A DNA stretch of 64,000 bases, taken from positions 15,388,267 to 15,452,266 of the forward strand of contig OY540809.1 of assembly GCA_961205875.1 (NCBI GenBank), in the 5' to 3' direction. This document shows positions 1 through 11,931 of this stretch, in pieces (the first letter of the stretch is position 1; every line of letters begins with the position of its first letter). This stretch comes from Sialis fuliginosa (lineage: Eukaryota; Arthropoda; Insecta; Megaloptera; Sialidae). The position numbers were made by a program, and so were the translations under genes. The notes under the pieces are model-generated. The model saw nothing but the letters and a program-made list of their open reading frames with translations, made no database searches and was not told the DNA's origin.

Positions 1-26
1 TTTGTATTATTTTTAGGAAGTATGTA

Positions 27-587
27 CAATACAGGCCAAAAGTTTGAATACACCCAAAGAAAAAGCATTTTTTTTAGTTTATTTGATTATTTCACAAAAT
101 CAACTTACTTTATTCACATAAGTTTATTGTGTTTAACATATGTAGTTTATACATTTTTTGATTATTATTAATGTATTTTATAGAAATCAAATCAATTTTG
201 AACACCGAAGATATGAAAATGTTACTTTAACCGATTTTCTTAAAAATATCCACCTTTTTTATTAATGATTTCGGCGCAAATTTTTGGTATTATTTGAGAA
301 GTGGTGGTGGCTCAGTGATAGTTTGGGGCTGCTTCAGACGCGTGGGACAACATTCAACCACAACAAATGTAAAAACTTGTTAAAAGAATGCCAAAAATCT
401 GCGCCGAAATCATTAAAGCAAAAGGTGGTCATTTAAAAAAAATCGATTGAAGTAACATTTTCATATCTCCGATGTTCAAAATTGATTTAATTTCTATAAA
501 AAATATTAATAATAATGAAAAAATGTCTAAACTATGTTTTGTAAGTTAATTTCGTGAAATAATCAAATAAACTCAAATAATGTATTG
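27..587 (+). mobile_element. internally rearranged Tc1-like element
   Basis: The left end, after TA at 25-26, reads CAATACAGGCCAAAAGTTTG, a typical Tc1-family terminal repeat. The right end reads TGTATTG followed by TA at 588-589. The two arms (about 60-296 and 391-587) are inverted copies of each other over the tail of the transposase and its 3' flank. This looks like a fold-back derivative of a Tc1 transposon, with most of the right terminal repeat deleted. A transposase remnant survives in the middle. Confidence 0.75.
303..450 (+). pseudogene. Tc1-type transposase C-terminal remnant
   Basis: Two pieces of a Tc1 transposase are readable. Positions 303-347 encode GGGSVIVWGCFRRVG, the conserved block before the last catalytic residues of the DDE domain. 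Positions 373-450 encode KLVKRMPKICAEIIKAKGGH followed by LKKID and a stop, the family's C-terminal end. The segment between them is largely deleted or shifted, and the N-terminal DNA-binding region and most of the catalytic domain are missing. It cannot be active. Confidence 0.8.
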
Positions 588-602
588 TATATAAAAAAAT
601 CA

Positions 603-727
603 CCATTTAAATTGAATGATGTTGATTAATAAAATCAGAAAATATGGCTGTTAATGAGACTTGGTTACTATAATACAATCAATCAGAAATCGATTCGCGC
701 TGTCTGAACTCTTACTATGAGTGACTC
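603..727 (-). mobile_element. GAGATACTC-family MITE, end fragment
   Basis: One terminus and adjacent sequence of the family whose intact copy is at 36263-36460. The segment with 'caatcagaaatcgattcg' and the end 'gaactcttactatgag', followed by GTGACTC-TA, matches the same part of copies at 28740-28820 and 51990-52036. The other half is missing beside the Tc1 relic. Confidence 0.65.
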
Positions 728-797
728 TAACCTAAACTACAGTATTTTTCTCCAAATTATTACTTTTGAAGTTACCATCGTACGCACATGTACCCCT

Positions 798-802
<5 letters not shown>

Positions 803-845
<43 letters not shown>
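803..845 (+). repeat. (TG)n microsatellite
   Basis: An uninterrupted TG run of 43 bases. Open frames across it are artefacts of the dinucleotide repeat. A related (CA) run lies at 1010-1042. Confidence 0.95.
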
Positions 846-847
<2 letters not shown>

Positions 848-1009
848 GTATATAGAGCGCGCGATCTTGTTTCCTGTTAGAACTGCGACGGGTTTGGATT
901 TTCGGTTAGCACGAAGGTCGTATGCGAGGTCCGTAAATTTTCCCCTGTAAATGAGGCTGTCAGAGCCGCGATGCTGAGTGAAGAATGGCCTACAGGAAAG
1001 CACCGCGTG

Positions 1010-1042
1010 TACACGCACACACACACACACATACACACACAT
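1010..1042 (+). repeat. (CA)n microsatellite
   Basis: A slightly interrupted CA run facing the TG run about 170 bases to its left. The non-repetitive 160 bases between them are moderately GC-rich. Confidence 0.85.
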
Positions 1043-2080
1043 ATCATACTAGGGATGCCAAATATTTAGCTAAAATTTCAAGATTTTTTTAGTACTCCTT
1101 AGAATCTTAGACCCTGGAATTTGAGTTGTCGTTTTTAACTTGTTTTAACTTCGGTGCGAAATTTTAAAACAAGATATAAATAAATAAAAACCCTGGAGAT
1201 GTCCACTGTAGTATGTAAACGTGGGCAGAACAAACGACACCGAAATAAGACAAAAAAATTTAAGTTCGGGGTATTTGTATAGATTTATAAATGACTTAAT
1301 TTGTTTTATAACTATATAAAATTTTTGAATCTGACAAATATTACATTTTTTTGATAAAATATTTTCTAGAGTTCAAAACAGATAATTTTCAAAAAGTTTA
1401 ACAACCCTGGTTTATATATATACACATACACATACATACAATGTGCGTGTATGTGCACAACACGCATGCATATATTATAAGTAAGAAAACATATTTTTAA
1501 TGAATAATTATTAACTATATCCTTAGATCATTTTACGATATTGAGTAACCATTTTAAAACATTTGAATAATAGAAAACGATACCCTTTAGCTACTGAAGT
1601 GTTTGTCTATTAAAATTATTTCTAAATTATATATTAAATCATTGTATTAAATAATATGATTTAGCAATTAATTTTGAAATTTTTAAAAATATTTGTTTGT
1701 TCTCAATTTGACTGAACCAATCTAAGATCCTTAAATAATTTATATAAAAACGAAACGAGATGTATTGCCTACACGCGGGTGAAGCCGCGGTAAATTCTAT
1801 TTAGTTATTAAAAAATATTCGAATATCAAGAGCATAATAATGAGTGCAATAAATAAGAAGTTACGTGTTATAAAAAAAAGCAACGCTTGGCGTCCGATCA
1901 TAATTCTGATTCGCTGTCTTTATACATCTCAAGTTGAAAATTCGGAAGTTTAATTTTGCGTAATTTACATGCGAAAAACTTTTATTTTCCATTCAACAAT
2001 AGTTCGAAACAAGTCAGGTTAGAAAAACAATTTTACGATGTTATTTTGGGTGTATTTTTTTCAAGCAGCCGAGTAGAGTA
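1043..2080. other. AT-rich stretch without gene
   Basis: No coding pattern is seen. A short relic reading 'cacgcgggtgaagccgcgg' at 1772-1790 resembles the hairpin at the end of lepidopteran CTAGT-terminated repeats, without an intact end. The remainder is unassigned. Confidence 0.5.
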
Positions 2081-2084
2081 ACGC

Positions 2085-2205
2085 TGTAGCAATATTTTCC
2101 CAATTTCAAGACGCGCTCGAGTTTTCCCGCGCGCGCGGCAGCGATATAAATCATTTTCTCATTTTCATAACAAAAATCGCCGTCGCGATTTTCTCTCTTT
2201 TTACA
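2085..2205. promoter_or_regulatory. GC-rich non-repeat patch, candidate regulatory element
   Basis: Contains a dense CG-rich core ('cccgcgcgcgcggcagcg') next to 'gatataaatcattttc' and a short inverted 'atcgccgtcgcgat'. It has no similarity to any repeat in the window. Function is inferred only from composition. Confidence 0.25.
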
Positions 2206-2369
2206 AAAACAAGAACTACTAGGACGGATTCTTAAATGTCGTTGGATAATATATATATGCCTTTATCTTTGTATAACTGTAGATTTATTTATGGAGTGTA
2301 AGTCACAATAGTTTAATGATGATTACTTACCTAAATTAGACAAAAAAATAATGGTTCTTTAATTTAAAC

Positions 2370-2640
2370 TAGCGCATTGGACCCGGTGTTACTCAGGGAT
2401 ATAAAATTAATCTGTAATAAACCTATTAAATATTGTTTTCACTTACGCTAACTATTTACGCGAAGAGACCTCTCCGACGATTGTTTTTTTTCCAACTTCA
2501 TGAAATTTACACAAAATATTTACAAATTATAAACTTAAACCTTCCTCGTGAAACACTCTTCCAATTAGTCAAAACCGGAATAAAATCCGTTCAGTAGTTA
2601 CTGAAAAAATCGTGCACAGGCCGACATATAAATGGATTTA
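2370..2640 (+). repeat. interspersed repeat family B (LINE-like tail)
   Basis: It matches other copies at 3955-4190, 5222-5530, 50430-50535 and (reversed) 53322-53520. Shared landmarks are 'ttcctcgtgaaacactct', 'ccggaataaaatccgttcag' and 'tagttactga', ending in a CAGACAG-type tail in the better copies. A non-LTR retrotransposon or derived SINE 3' region is the likeliest origin; no reverse-transcriptase frame remains. Confidence 0.7.
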
Positions 2641-3420
2641 TAATATTTTTAACGCTGATTTATAGATCTCTGGACTTCTTGGTTAAGTCATACTGCTCTT
2701 TAGAATGTGATGAGTGATATAATAAGTAAAAAATAAAAATAACAGTTTGAATGCAACCATTTTAGGATGTGACATTTTAAAATTGATGTTGTTATGTAAA
2801 ATTAAATATCAAAATCGTTGTTCTAACTTTTTACTTGCTTATTTTTGGACTTCACACGTTCGCCTTCGTATAAGTTTGATTTTATAATACCGGACTTGAC
2901 TATACATAAATATCTGCGCAGATATTTGAGTTAAACAGTGTATCTCCTTAAATCTTTAGATTATCAGATAGAGTTTAACTCCACCCAGTATCACTATTAT
3001 ATACATTGAAATTGAGGTTAATTATACAAAATGGATGTACAAAAAATCCAGTACGGTTCAAATACCGATGAAAAGTTTGCATTTCATCGAGTAGACATCA
3101 AAGGTAGCGCCGGTTTAATAATGAAGAACGCAATTTCTGGGCGTGTGTTCAAAGACCGCCTATTGATACAATAATACGTCTTTATTAACACGCGATCATG
3201 TTCTGGCGCTAAAAATATATAATTGTACAGGGACGGGCTAAAGAAAACTACCCAACTATAATAGGGGTAAAAAAATTAATATATATAACATCTAATTTTA
3301 GAACATAATATGTGAACCAAGGACTATACCTTTGATTGAATGGGCGTTGTGATTGTCCCGTACCCTAAATACCCCAGGGCACGTCCTAATCTCTTCAGTA
3401 ATACATCCCGTTTTTAGTGC

Positions 3421-3597
3421 ATGTATAATATAATAATTAATAAATAGATAAATAGTTTAAATATCCACTATTTTGACACTCATTGGCCGATTGTCATGAA
3501 ATTAAGCAGTTTTACAGTTAAATATTTCTAATTTAGTATATTTAACTAAACATTTATCCAATACTGAGGTATTATCCAAGATTGATGCTAATACCTT
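3421..3597 (-). mobile_element. CTGGCACCAG-family element, truncated copy
   Basis: Positions 3470-3597 match the right half of the 35309-35860 copy ('gacactcattggccgattgt', 'aaattaagcagttttacag', then a degenerate GATTGATGCTAATA end). The other end is missing. Confidence 0.65.
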
Positions 3598-3954
3598 AAT
3601 AATTATAACTTTTTAACTGTTAATTTTAATACTAAGGTACGCGCTTGTTTGTTTTTTATACAGTGTGCTGTCGTGAGGCGCCCAGCACGGGGTTAAGCGT
3701 CCCGATGACGGTGCACATTCGGTCGGCGTGGCGTGTGAAAGGTCTCTGGTCGAGTCAACTCACAACAACGATGACTATATCCAACTCAGGAATGCCGGCT
3801 ATTCCGCACACACACACACAGACAAAAACACATACAAACACACCTGTGGGTTAACCCTTTTATGTGCGCGGGTTATCGATTTTATCTTTTCAAAGAGCTT
3901 TTTTTTAAAACTGTCCAACAATATAAGAATAATACCGCGAAAAAAATCCTACTT

Positions 3955-4190
3955 TGACTCCGGTGTTATTCTGGTGTATTTTAATCTGTAATAAACATTG
4001 TTTTCACTTATTGCTAACTATTTAAGCAGCGCACGCGTAAATACCTATCCGACTTCATGAAATTTAGACAAAGTATCTACAAATTATATACCTAAACTTT
4101 CCTCGTGAAACACTATCATTTAGTGAAAACCGGAATAAAATCCGTTCAGTAGTTTACAGACCGACACGAAATCGTGGCCAAAACCTATTA
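3955..4190 (+). repeat. interspersed repeat family B, second copy
   Basis: A diverged direct copy of 2370-2640, about 1.6 kb away. It ends in 'cagaccgacacgaaatcgtgg'. Confidence 0.65.
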
Positions 4191-4514
4191 CGTACAAATA
4201 GGTATTTTGTATGTTAAAATTGTAGCAATTATTATCAAATAAACCTTATCAAATCCGCTAGCTTACATTTCTATCGTCCTAAAAAATAAGCATATTCTAG
4301 GTTGATTCCGCTTGATCTGATTAACATAGAATTATGTATTGCAGGTTTTTGCCACGTTTTCGCGTCTTTTTGCCTGTGTGTGACTCGGCAGGGGACTTTG
4401 TTTAATACTATGTACATATAAATAATATTGCATTAAGAAGAATTTCAAACTGATTGAGTTAGAGCTATTATAGAGCTGAATAGATGCAATACCCCATGTA
4501 GAAAATGCCAGCCT

Positions 4515-4780
4515 TGACGATGAGCCCAAGCTTAGCCCAATATTGGGTTACCAAGTGTTGCTTTTTCGATATTGGTGCCAGTCTAGGCCAACCTTCAGGT
4601 ATTGAGCTTCAGTCACCTATTCTTTTCCCAAGATTGGGCCAACTCTGGATCAACCTTGATACGACAAGCCTTGGTCGGCAAGTCTTGGTCGAGTTTTAAA
4701 CGAAGTTATCATTTGTATCTTAGCCCAGTGTTGGCTAGTATTAGCGCAAGCCTGAGCCAACCGTGGCCCCTTTGTAATTT
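4515..4780. repeat. degenerate short-period repeat rich in TTGGGCCAA-type words
   Basis: Words of the kind TTGGCCCAA, ATTGGGCCAA and CTTGGTC recur irregularly in both orientations across this stretch, so it can fold into many small hairpins. The overlapping short open frames show no protein family and reflect the repeat. Origin unknown; it could be a diverged minisatellite inside a transposon. Confidence 0.5.
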
Positions 4781-5221
4781 CCTACACGGAACTCTTGAAA
4801 ACTTTAAATACTTTATTTATTATAACATTAAGTTGAATCGTTCAAAAATCAAGGAAGTAAAGAAATGTTTATTACGAAACTAAAAATAATTTTTTATATA
4901 AAAATAAAAAAATTGCTCTCAACGGGTTAAACTCATCTATGTGTGATGGCCCCGCGCGTTAGTAATCACTGTGTAATATTTACAACGACTCCAATAATCG
5001 TTCCACGTAATTGACATAATGATTTTGTGGTGTACCTGTTTGATTGCGACGGGATTTTTTTACACGACTGATAATGCTCCAATGCTATTTATACAAACGC
5101 TAATAGCTCGCGCTAAAACGTTATGTATAAGTTATTGTTTAGTAATGTACCTGTACAACAACATATGGTTCTTTTCTAATAAACAAATTTGATTTAAATG
5201 ACAGTTTTATATAATTTATTA

Positions 5222-5530
5222 ATCACTAGCACATTTAACCCGGCGTTATCCGTGGATATACATAAATGTAATCTGTTATAAACCTATTAAACATTGTTTT
5301 CACTTATATCTAGCGAAGATACCTCTCCGACGAATGTTTTTTTTCCGACTTGTTAAAAATTACACAAAATATTCACAAATTATACACCTAAACCTCCCTC
5401 GTGAAATACTCTATCCATTAGTGAAAACCGCAATAAAATCCGTTCAGTAGTTACTGAGAAAATCATGCACAGACAAACAGACAGACAGATAGACGCGGTG
5501 AGGAACTTTTTTTATACTATATACGTATTA
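5222..5530 (+). repeat. interspersed repeat family B, third copy
   Basis: The most complete direct copy. It starts near 'agcacatttaacccggcgtta' and ends 'cagacaaacagacagacagatagac'. Confidence 0.7.
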
Positions 5531-5539
5531 AGGTGTCGA

Positions 5540-6780
5540 AATTGAAATATTAACGGGACACTTACTTAATCTTTTTTATGTGAAATTCGATTTTTTGTTT
5601 TATTTAACAAATCTTTATGGTTAATCGATTTTTTACGGAGATGAAATTTATAAATTAATTTTAAAAAGCTATAATCTTCTGCATATTTGCCAGCTAACCG
5701 GAAAAAGTCATAATATACAGGAAAATACGGGAACAATTGAGAAAGGAGTAGTATTTTGAGAAAAGCGTGAAAATTGTCAATTAAAATACACCTTTTTTGA
5801 AAGTGCATTGAGCATAGCCTAAATATTACTTAATTGTCAACGCTGAGTTTGCGGCCAATTTATTTTTTTGGCCACAAAGAACAAATTGAGGGGGTATCCC
5901 GTTAATATTCCAATACGTATAGATAAATATCGGGTATTAATGAAATAATATTAAATTTAAACAATTCGTTTTTTTACCTTAAAAATTTGGGTGGTTTTTT
6001 TTACGTTTCTTTTATATCATTAAAGGTTAACTTTTAGTATTTATCAAACAATACAAAGAGCAAGTATTAAATAAGGTCACCCCGTACTACATATGTGATT
6101 TAATACATATCTACTCTCGTATATATATGTATGGGTGGTAGTTATTTGATAATCCGTGTGCGCCGTCTATCGGCTGTCAGATTAACTACGCATTGCGGTG
6201 TCAAAACTGTCTGCCGCCCGCCATCTACACAGAGAGAGAGTGTTCAATGTTGCTCTTCAAGCTGCTGCAGCCATCAAGAAAACACTACCGACTTCAATAT
6301 ACTATATACCCGTCAGTCTACATGTGTTCATAGTTATGCACATCGAATTATTGGATTCTCTTCTGGAACTTACCCCTCGATTACTTGTTTTTAATTTTTA
6401 ACTTCCTTATAGGGTCATATATACGCGGTGAATCAGGTATACAAAATCGCTTACATTGTAAAATTAGGTATACGTTCCATAATTTTCTATAACCGCGTTA
6501 AACCAAGTCAATCAATTAAAATAATCGTGTAAAAAAAGTTTCTCAAAATTACGAAAATAATAATGTCTTAAAAAACATCTGCCAAGTAAATGCACAGTGC
6601 TTCCTCGTGCTAAATTCACTAAAACCGATAGTGTTCAGATAAATTGCCTGGCATTGGTTAACCATTTAATTTTTATACAAATTTTACTAAAAAATCTTAG
6701 TTCGAATTTTTTCTTAAAACGCACCTGAATATTTTTTCATATATTTTTAATTTTTTGACAATTTCAATCTAAATCTAAAT
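5540..6780. other. AT-rich stretch without gene
   Basis: Short open frames at 5566-5808 (minus) and 6131-6401 (plus) show no family signature, codon bias or neighbouring splice sites. No repeat structure was recognised. Confidence 0.5.
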
Positions 6781-6790
6781 TTATGCAAAT

Positions 6791-6870
6791 GTCAAAATGA
6801 CATTTAAAACGTCAGAGTGACATTTAAAACGCCAAAGTGACATTTAAAACGTCAAAATGACACTTAATAT
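6791..6870 (+). repeat. tandem repeat, 4 x 20 bases
   Basis: Four back-to-back copies of a 20-base unit, first copy 'gtcaaaatgacatttaaaac', with one to three differences per copy. Each unit holds a short inverted pair (GTCA...TGAC). Confidence 0.95.
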
Positions 6871-7059
6871 ATCCAATCAAATATCAATTTAGAAAAACAA
6901 AACACGAATTTTTAAAATTAATTTAGATAAATCTTTGTAAGGGAATATTTTACAACAAACGTAGTAGACCCATATTATAGGAAATTTAATTCTCTACAAA
7001 AAATATTCTATAAAATTTTCTCGTAACATGTGTCGTTCTTGAGATATCTTGAAAAAATA

Positions 7060-7300
7060 AATATTTTGGGGTGTCACCCCTCCCCCTTACACACGATTTT
7101 GATGATTTTGAAATGGGACCGTCCTCAAACCAAACCCAACCATCCGACCAAGTTTCAATAATATCGGTTCAGTGGTTTATGAGTTATGCGTGTGACAAGG
7201 ATTCAGGGGACAGACGGACGGACGGACGGACGGACACACGGACACACGGACGGACGGACAGACACGGAACGAAAAGTGTTTGTCTTGACGTGAAACGGAT
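7060..7300 (+). repeat. interspersed repeat family D (LINE-like tail)
   Basis: Carries 'atcggttcagtggtttatga', 'gttatgcgtgtgacaagga' and a GGAC tetranucleotide tail (7211-7262). Reverse-strand and partial relatives lie at 23835-23925 and 59690-59890. This is a 3'-end signature of an RTE/jockey-type retrotransposon or SINE; no coding part remains. Confidence 0.6.
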
Positions 7301-9280
7301 AAATAAATTTAAAATTTTGAAATTGGAGAACTTTTTTTTTGTCTCAATCTGAAACGATGAAAAAAATGATGTCAAACTTAAAATAAAATAAGTTTGTTTC
7401 TGAATTTTATTTAATTAATTTTATTAAAAGTAACAACTTTTTATATTTTTTCATTAGAATTATCTTCAATATCTGAAAATACAACTCGGCACCGTTTGTA
7501 AACTGGTGCAAAATCTTGTTGAACGAAGATTTTAATAATAACAAAACGTTAAAATATTTAAATTCCTTGAATTGTCAGCTTTCATTAGATATACCTCACT
7601 CACCGAAACGGGGAATCCCTGAATTAGCATGAAAATCACACCGCGTAACTTCAAATCCGCATAAAAAGAGACTCTACTATAACCAAGAACGTTCACTTCT
7701 CTCTCAGAATCACGTATAAGAAAGTCTCATGGCACCTATACTATTTTTACTTTCTTATACCATGTATATGAAATATACATTAGTATAAGTAAGTATAGTG
7801 AAGCCGATTTTTTTCGAACTCCGGATTTTGACGGAATTATCTATTTTGACCTTCCCTCAATCCATTCTGACTATTTTCGCCATGATGTCTGTGTGTCCGT
7901 CTGTCTGTCTGTCTGTCTGTAAGCGCTGTAACTCAAATACGACAAATCGTAGAAGGGTGATATTTTATATTTAAGATTAATTTTTGGCTGGGAAGAAAAC
8001 GTCCTATTTTTGAAAACGATCTTTCAACCGGATACGGATGTTTACCTACGTCGATTTTTTAATTTTTCGAATTACTCTGAAACAGTGTGAAATAGAGAAA
8101 AATGGTCAAGTTAAAAAATGTAGGTAATATCTATATCTATAATTTATGTTCTATTCATTTTTTTGTAAAAACGAATTTTTGAAAAAAAAATCTATTATAA
8201 TTCAAATGGTTCATAACAGAGAAAAAAATGTATGGGGAATAAGTTATAGATAATAACATACTCGACATTTTTTATCTAAAACATTTTTTTCTTATTTCAA
8301 AAATAATTCAAAAATCCAAAAATTTACAAGAGTAAACATCCGTTTTCAGTTATTACGTTAAAAAAATCACTTGTTATATAAATATAAAATTATTCATTTT
8401 GTTCTTTCTTGTTAGTTTGTTAGAAATGTTTTAATAAACAAAGAATCGTGTATACAATTCACTGTTAGGTTAGGTTAGGTTAGGTATAAGAAAGTCCCGT
8501 GGTTCCCAAGGCAGATATTTTTTTTTAATTTAGCAATATAGCAATGATCATTGCGATATTTAAGATAAAAAACTGTACCATCTAGCCCCCCATTCCCCTA
8601 CACACCACTTTTATAAACACAAATAACAATAGTAGAGAGAGAGAGAGAGTAGATTTGAGAGAGGTTTCGCAAAACTTTGTCGAACCCATTTCCTGGCCAG
8701 AAATATAACTAATGTAAAAACGGATCATTAGACGCTGGAGGGTAAGCGGGAAGGGGAGGGGGCGTCCGGAACCGATCCGGCGCGTTCCGATACTTGATTT
8801 AGTCGCGGAGCAGGGGGGGGGGGCTTTGTGAGTGTGCTGATGTATGCGATCTTAGTCTTGCCATTGTCCGGGTAAGAAATACATTAGGTACCAAGGGCGT
8901 AACCAGAGGGGGTGTTCTGGAGAATATACTTAACATAAAATATAATAATATTGTACTGATTATAGGGGTCACATTTATTTTACGATTTTTTTATTCAAAT
9001 ATGCAACGATCCATAATAATATTAATTTAATTTCGCGCGGATTTTCTTTTTGTCAAGTATATAGGGGGGGGGGGGGGGGTGATAAGTAATATATCTTTGA
9101 AGAGGTTGTTAGGACCTCAGTATATTTGTTTAGAAAGATTTTACTGTATTGTAATTATTGTATTATGCCTCTGGCTGTTTTAAAATTCAATATACAAAAT
9201 CAAAGAAATATTTTTCTAGACTTTTAAAGAACATCATTTAAAATTGATCAAGATTCAAAATTAAAAGAAAAATAATTTAT
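7300..9280. other. repeat-derived and AT-rich stretch without gene
   Basis: Contains an unclassified insect repeat with a TCTGTCTG run (7887-7920), two short related segments reading 'tataagaaagtc' (7709 and 8485), the TTAGG run, and poly-G tracts at 8813-8823 and 9064-9079. A GC-rich patch at 8735-8830 is not recognised. No coding sequence. Confidence 0.5.
8465..8484 (+). repeat. interstitial TTAGG telomere-type repeat
   Basis: Four perfect TTAGG units, the ancestral insect telomere repeat. At this length it may be ordinary microsatellite sequence rather than a trace of a telomere. Confidence 0.9.
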
Positions 9281-9284
9281 CCAC

Positions 9285-9425
9285 ACTAATATTATAAATG
9301 CGAAAGTTACTCCACCACAGAGCCGATCTTGATAAAATTTGGCAAGGAGATAGCTTTTATCCTGAGGAAGGACATAGGCTACTTTTTATCACGAAATATT
9401 AATTAGATTAAAAAAATACAAGTTT
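9285..9425 (-). repeat. interspersed repeat family A
   Basis: Starts 'cactaatattataaatgcga' and includes 'tagataaaatttggcaaggag'-like and 'aggacataggctactttttat' segments. The same words occur reversed at 13893-14030, 23604-23762, 27662-27760, 30640-30780 and 56850-56975, and directly at 52203-52370. This is one of the commonest dispersed repeats in lepidopteran DNA, and its 'taatattata' end marks the insertion edge. Confidence 0.75.
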
Positions 9426-9467
9426 AATATTTATTTAAAAAAAACGAGTAGTTAAAGATTTAACCTA

Positions 9468-9656
9468 GAGATACTCCAGTAAGAGTTATGACATAGTCGC
9501 TATTTTTAACCAATCCGGATTTATCCGAAAAAGAATTTATGTAATATTTATAGCAAGTAGCAAGTATAGAAAATAAAATGTAATAATATGAAGGAAGTAT
9601 GTGTATTTAATTATGATATTGATTGATAAAAACAGTTGTGAGTGAGTGAGTACCTC
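9468..9656 (+). mobile_element. GAGATACTC-family MITE
   Basis: A TA precedes GAGATACTCCAGTAAGAGTT at the left; the right end is GAGTACCTC followed by TA at 9657-9658. The interior is diverged from 36263-36460 but keeps 'gattgataaaa'. TA flanks and inverted ends suggest a Tc1/mariner-type non-autonomous element. Confidence 0.65.
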
Positions 9657-10083
9657 TAATCAGAATGCAATAATAATATTAATAACAATGTTTTTTTTTG
9701 CATAACTCCCTATTTCAAACGCACCGCAGTGTTACTGATGACGGTGAGTTTGTCCGGCGGACAATCGATCCAAAACCGGCCAAACATCACAATGCACCAG
9801 TGTGCAGTCAAGTGCATTATTGCCTAATGCCATTTTGTTCACTCTGCTTATTACATACTACTATCAATTTAATATCGATTACTATACACATGAAGGGGGG
9901 GGATGTATAGATACACATATACCGTTTAGTATTTTGTATGTATTATACATTTTACCTACTTAAATACATCTATAATATATCAAAGAGTTTGTCTTTAACC
10001 ACTCACACACTCATCAACGTATAGCCCAAACTCCAGGTCCTAGAAACTAAAAAAAAGATTTTTCGAAATTCAATTTAATTCTG

Positions 10084-10290
10084 TCTCGCATAGGAGCCGA
10101 GATATTTATGATTTTGTTGTATAATGAATAAAACACAAACAACAAAATTAATATTTCATCCCCTGTCACGTATGGAGAGTTTCAATTAGTTTTATTCGAT
10201 CCGTTGGAAAAAAATACTACGGAGGAGGGAGATTTGGAGGGGGAGAAACAACCCCTATCTCGCATAGGAACCGAGATATTTACAATTTTG
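10084..10290 (+). repeat. repeat family E, two tandem units
   Basis: 'ctcgcataggagccgagata' at 10086 and 'ctcgcataggaaccgagata' at 10258 begin related units about 170 bases apart. A further unit lies at 34033 inside a hAT element. The 3.4 kb element at 10298 inserted into the second unit, whose continuation resumes at 13654. Confidence 0.6.
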
Positions 10291-10721
10291 TATATATGAG
10301 CCGTTGATTTTGAAAGTGGCCTAACTCCATTTATGTTTAAACTGAGATATTAAAGAGTTTGCGTTTCAATAAAATTAAAAATATACGTGTAAGATATCAA
10401 TGTGTCACATTGATTAAGTGTTTCTAAGGGAGTTAAATTTATAATTACTATTAAAATAACCCCAATTATGAAATCAATAATATGTGTTTTTTTACCACAA
10501 ATGGAGTTAGGCCACTTTCAAAATCAACAATTACGTTTGTTATTAATTTAAAAGAACTCAACTCCATTTGTAGTTAGTTAAAATGCTTCAAATTGAAAAA
10601 AAAAAACACTCATTTTAATTTATATTATTTCTTTATAACTCTTAAAAAAATTATACAATTCAGGAAATCTAAGTATGTATACAGGTGATTTTTAAGTCTT
10701 GAGATTGTTTAATACCTGGAA

Positions 10722-11345
10722 AACTATGGATTTTTAGGGAAAATATTTGGTACAAAAGTTTCAGGATTTAGAGGGGCAAAATCAATGGAGTTAACAATTT
10801 CGACCTTGAGTGGAGGTTTGAAGGTCATTTTGGGGTCAACAATTTTTTTTCAAAGGAAATCTATTTTTTTTTTAAGATTCGTATTTTGCAGAAAAAAGAA
10901 ATAACTTTTGTCTGAAAAGTTTTTCAAAAACTTTCAATTTTAACATATTTTTTTAAATTTTGTAACATTAAAAAAAATTTTTTTGCTTTAAAAATTTATG
11001 AAATTATAAAAAAAAATTTTTTTAAACTGCATTTTTCCTCAAACATTTAAGATAATAATTTCAAAATTTTTGATCACAAAAATTTTTTTTGATGTAAATT
11101 TTTTTTTAAATTACGTTAAAATTGAAATTAAAAAAACAACTTAACAAACAAAAGTTATTTCGATTTTTTTGCAAAATACAAATCTGCAAAAAAATAACTA
11201 AGTTTCTATTTAAAAAAAAATTGCTGACCCCAAAATGACCTTAAAACCTCCACTCAAAGTCAAAATTGTTACCTTCATTGGGTTTGCCCCGACAAATCCT
11301 AAAACTTTTGTACCAAACATTTTCCATAGAAAGCTTTCGTTTTTC
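10722..11345. repeat. foldback inside the 3.4 kb element
   Basis: The left arm with 'tttggtacaaaagtttcagg' and 'gaaggtcattttggggtca' is inverted at the right arm with 'ctgaccccaaaatgacctta' and 'cctaaaacttttgtaccaaa'. The middle is A/T homopolymer-rich. Confidence 0.75.
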
Positions 11346-11419
11346 AGCTATTTAGCCCAGTCAAGGAAGCAGTGAAAAGTTAGAAAAAGGGAAATTAAGA
11401 GGGCAAGCAATTTTATGAT

Positions 11420-11860
11420 TGATTCTTATAGATTTTGAACCGGAGAATTCAAAAAAAATAACCCGGACAAGCGAAAAGTGGTGCAACACCCTTAAAAATG
11501 GGGTTTAAGGGTGAAAACCCCATTTCCAACCGTTTTTTCAATTTATCACAAAATCTAAAGCGACGATGGTATATTTTTATCATTGATATATGTTCAGGAC
11601 ACTCAGACAAATCGATTGTGACCACATATACTAAATTTGACCAAAAATTACCTCTTTCAGAGGGCTTAAAAGACAGAAAAATGCATCTTTTCGGGAAAAT
11701 AGTTTAAAAATTAATAACTTTTGTTAAAATCTTCCAAATGACTGGTAATTAGCGTCAAATTGTTCCTGAAGTTCCAAAGAATAATGACCAACCATAATTT
11801 AAAAAAATATTAATCGTTTAACCAATAAAAATCGCCAATGTTTAATGGTAAGTAACGTAA
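11420..11860 (+). repeat. 430-base unit, copy 1 (direct)
   Basis: Starts 'gattgattcttatagatttt' and ends near 'tttaatggtaagtaacg'. It has a 69-codon open frame at 11498-11707 (MGFKGENPISNRFFNLSQN...). The frame is shared with copy 2 and, partly, copies 3 and 4, but there is no known family, so I do not call it a gene. Confidence 0.75.
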
Positions 11861-11931
11861 TTTTTTGAAAAACTACATTTTTACTAAAATTTAAATAAAA
11901 ACACCAGGGTTAAATATTTTTTAGTGAAACG

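Noticed and set aside
717-1042. Open frames on both strands over the TG/CA runs, rich in VCVCVC or THTHTH
   Set aside because: The residues are a direct product of the dinucleotide microsatellites; no flanking coding signal.
7887-7920. CRISPR-like regular repeat
   Set aside because: It is a TCTG tetranucleotide microsatellite inside an insect interspersed repeat; no spacers exist, and the genome is eukaryotic.
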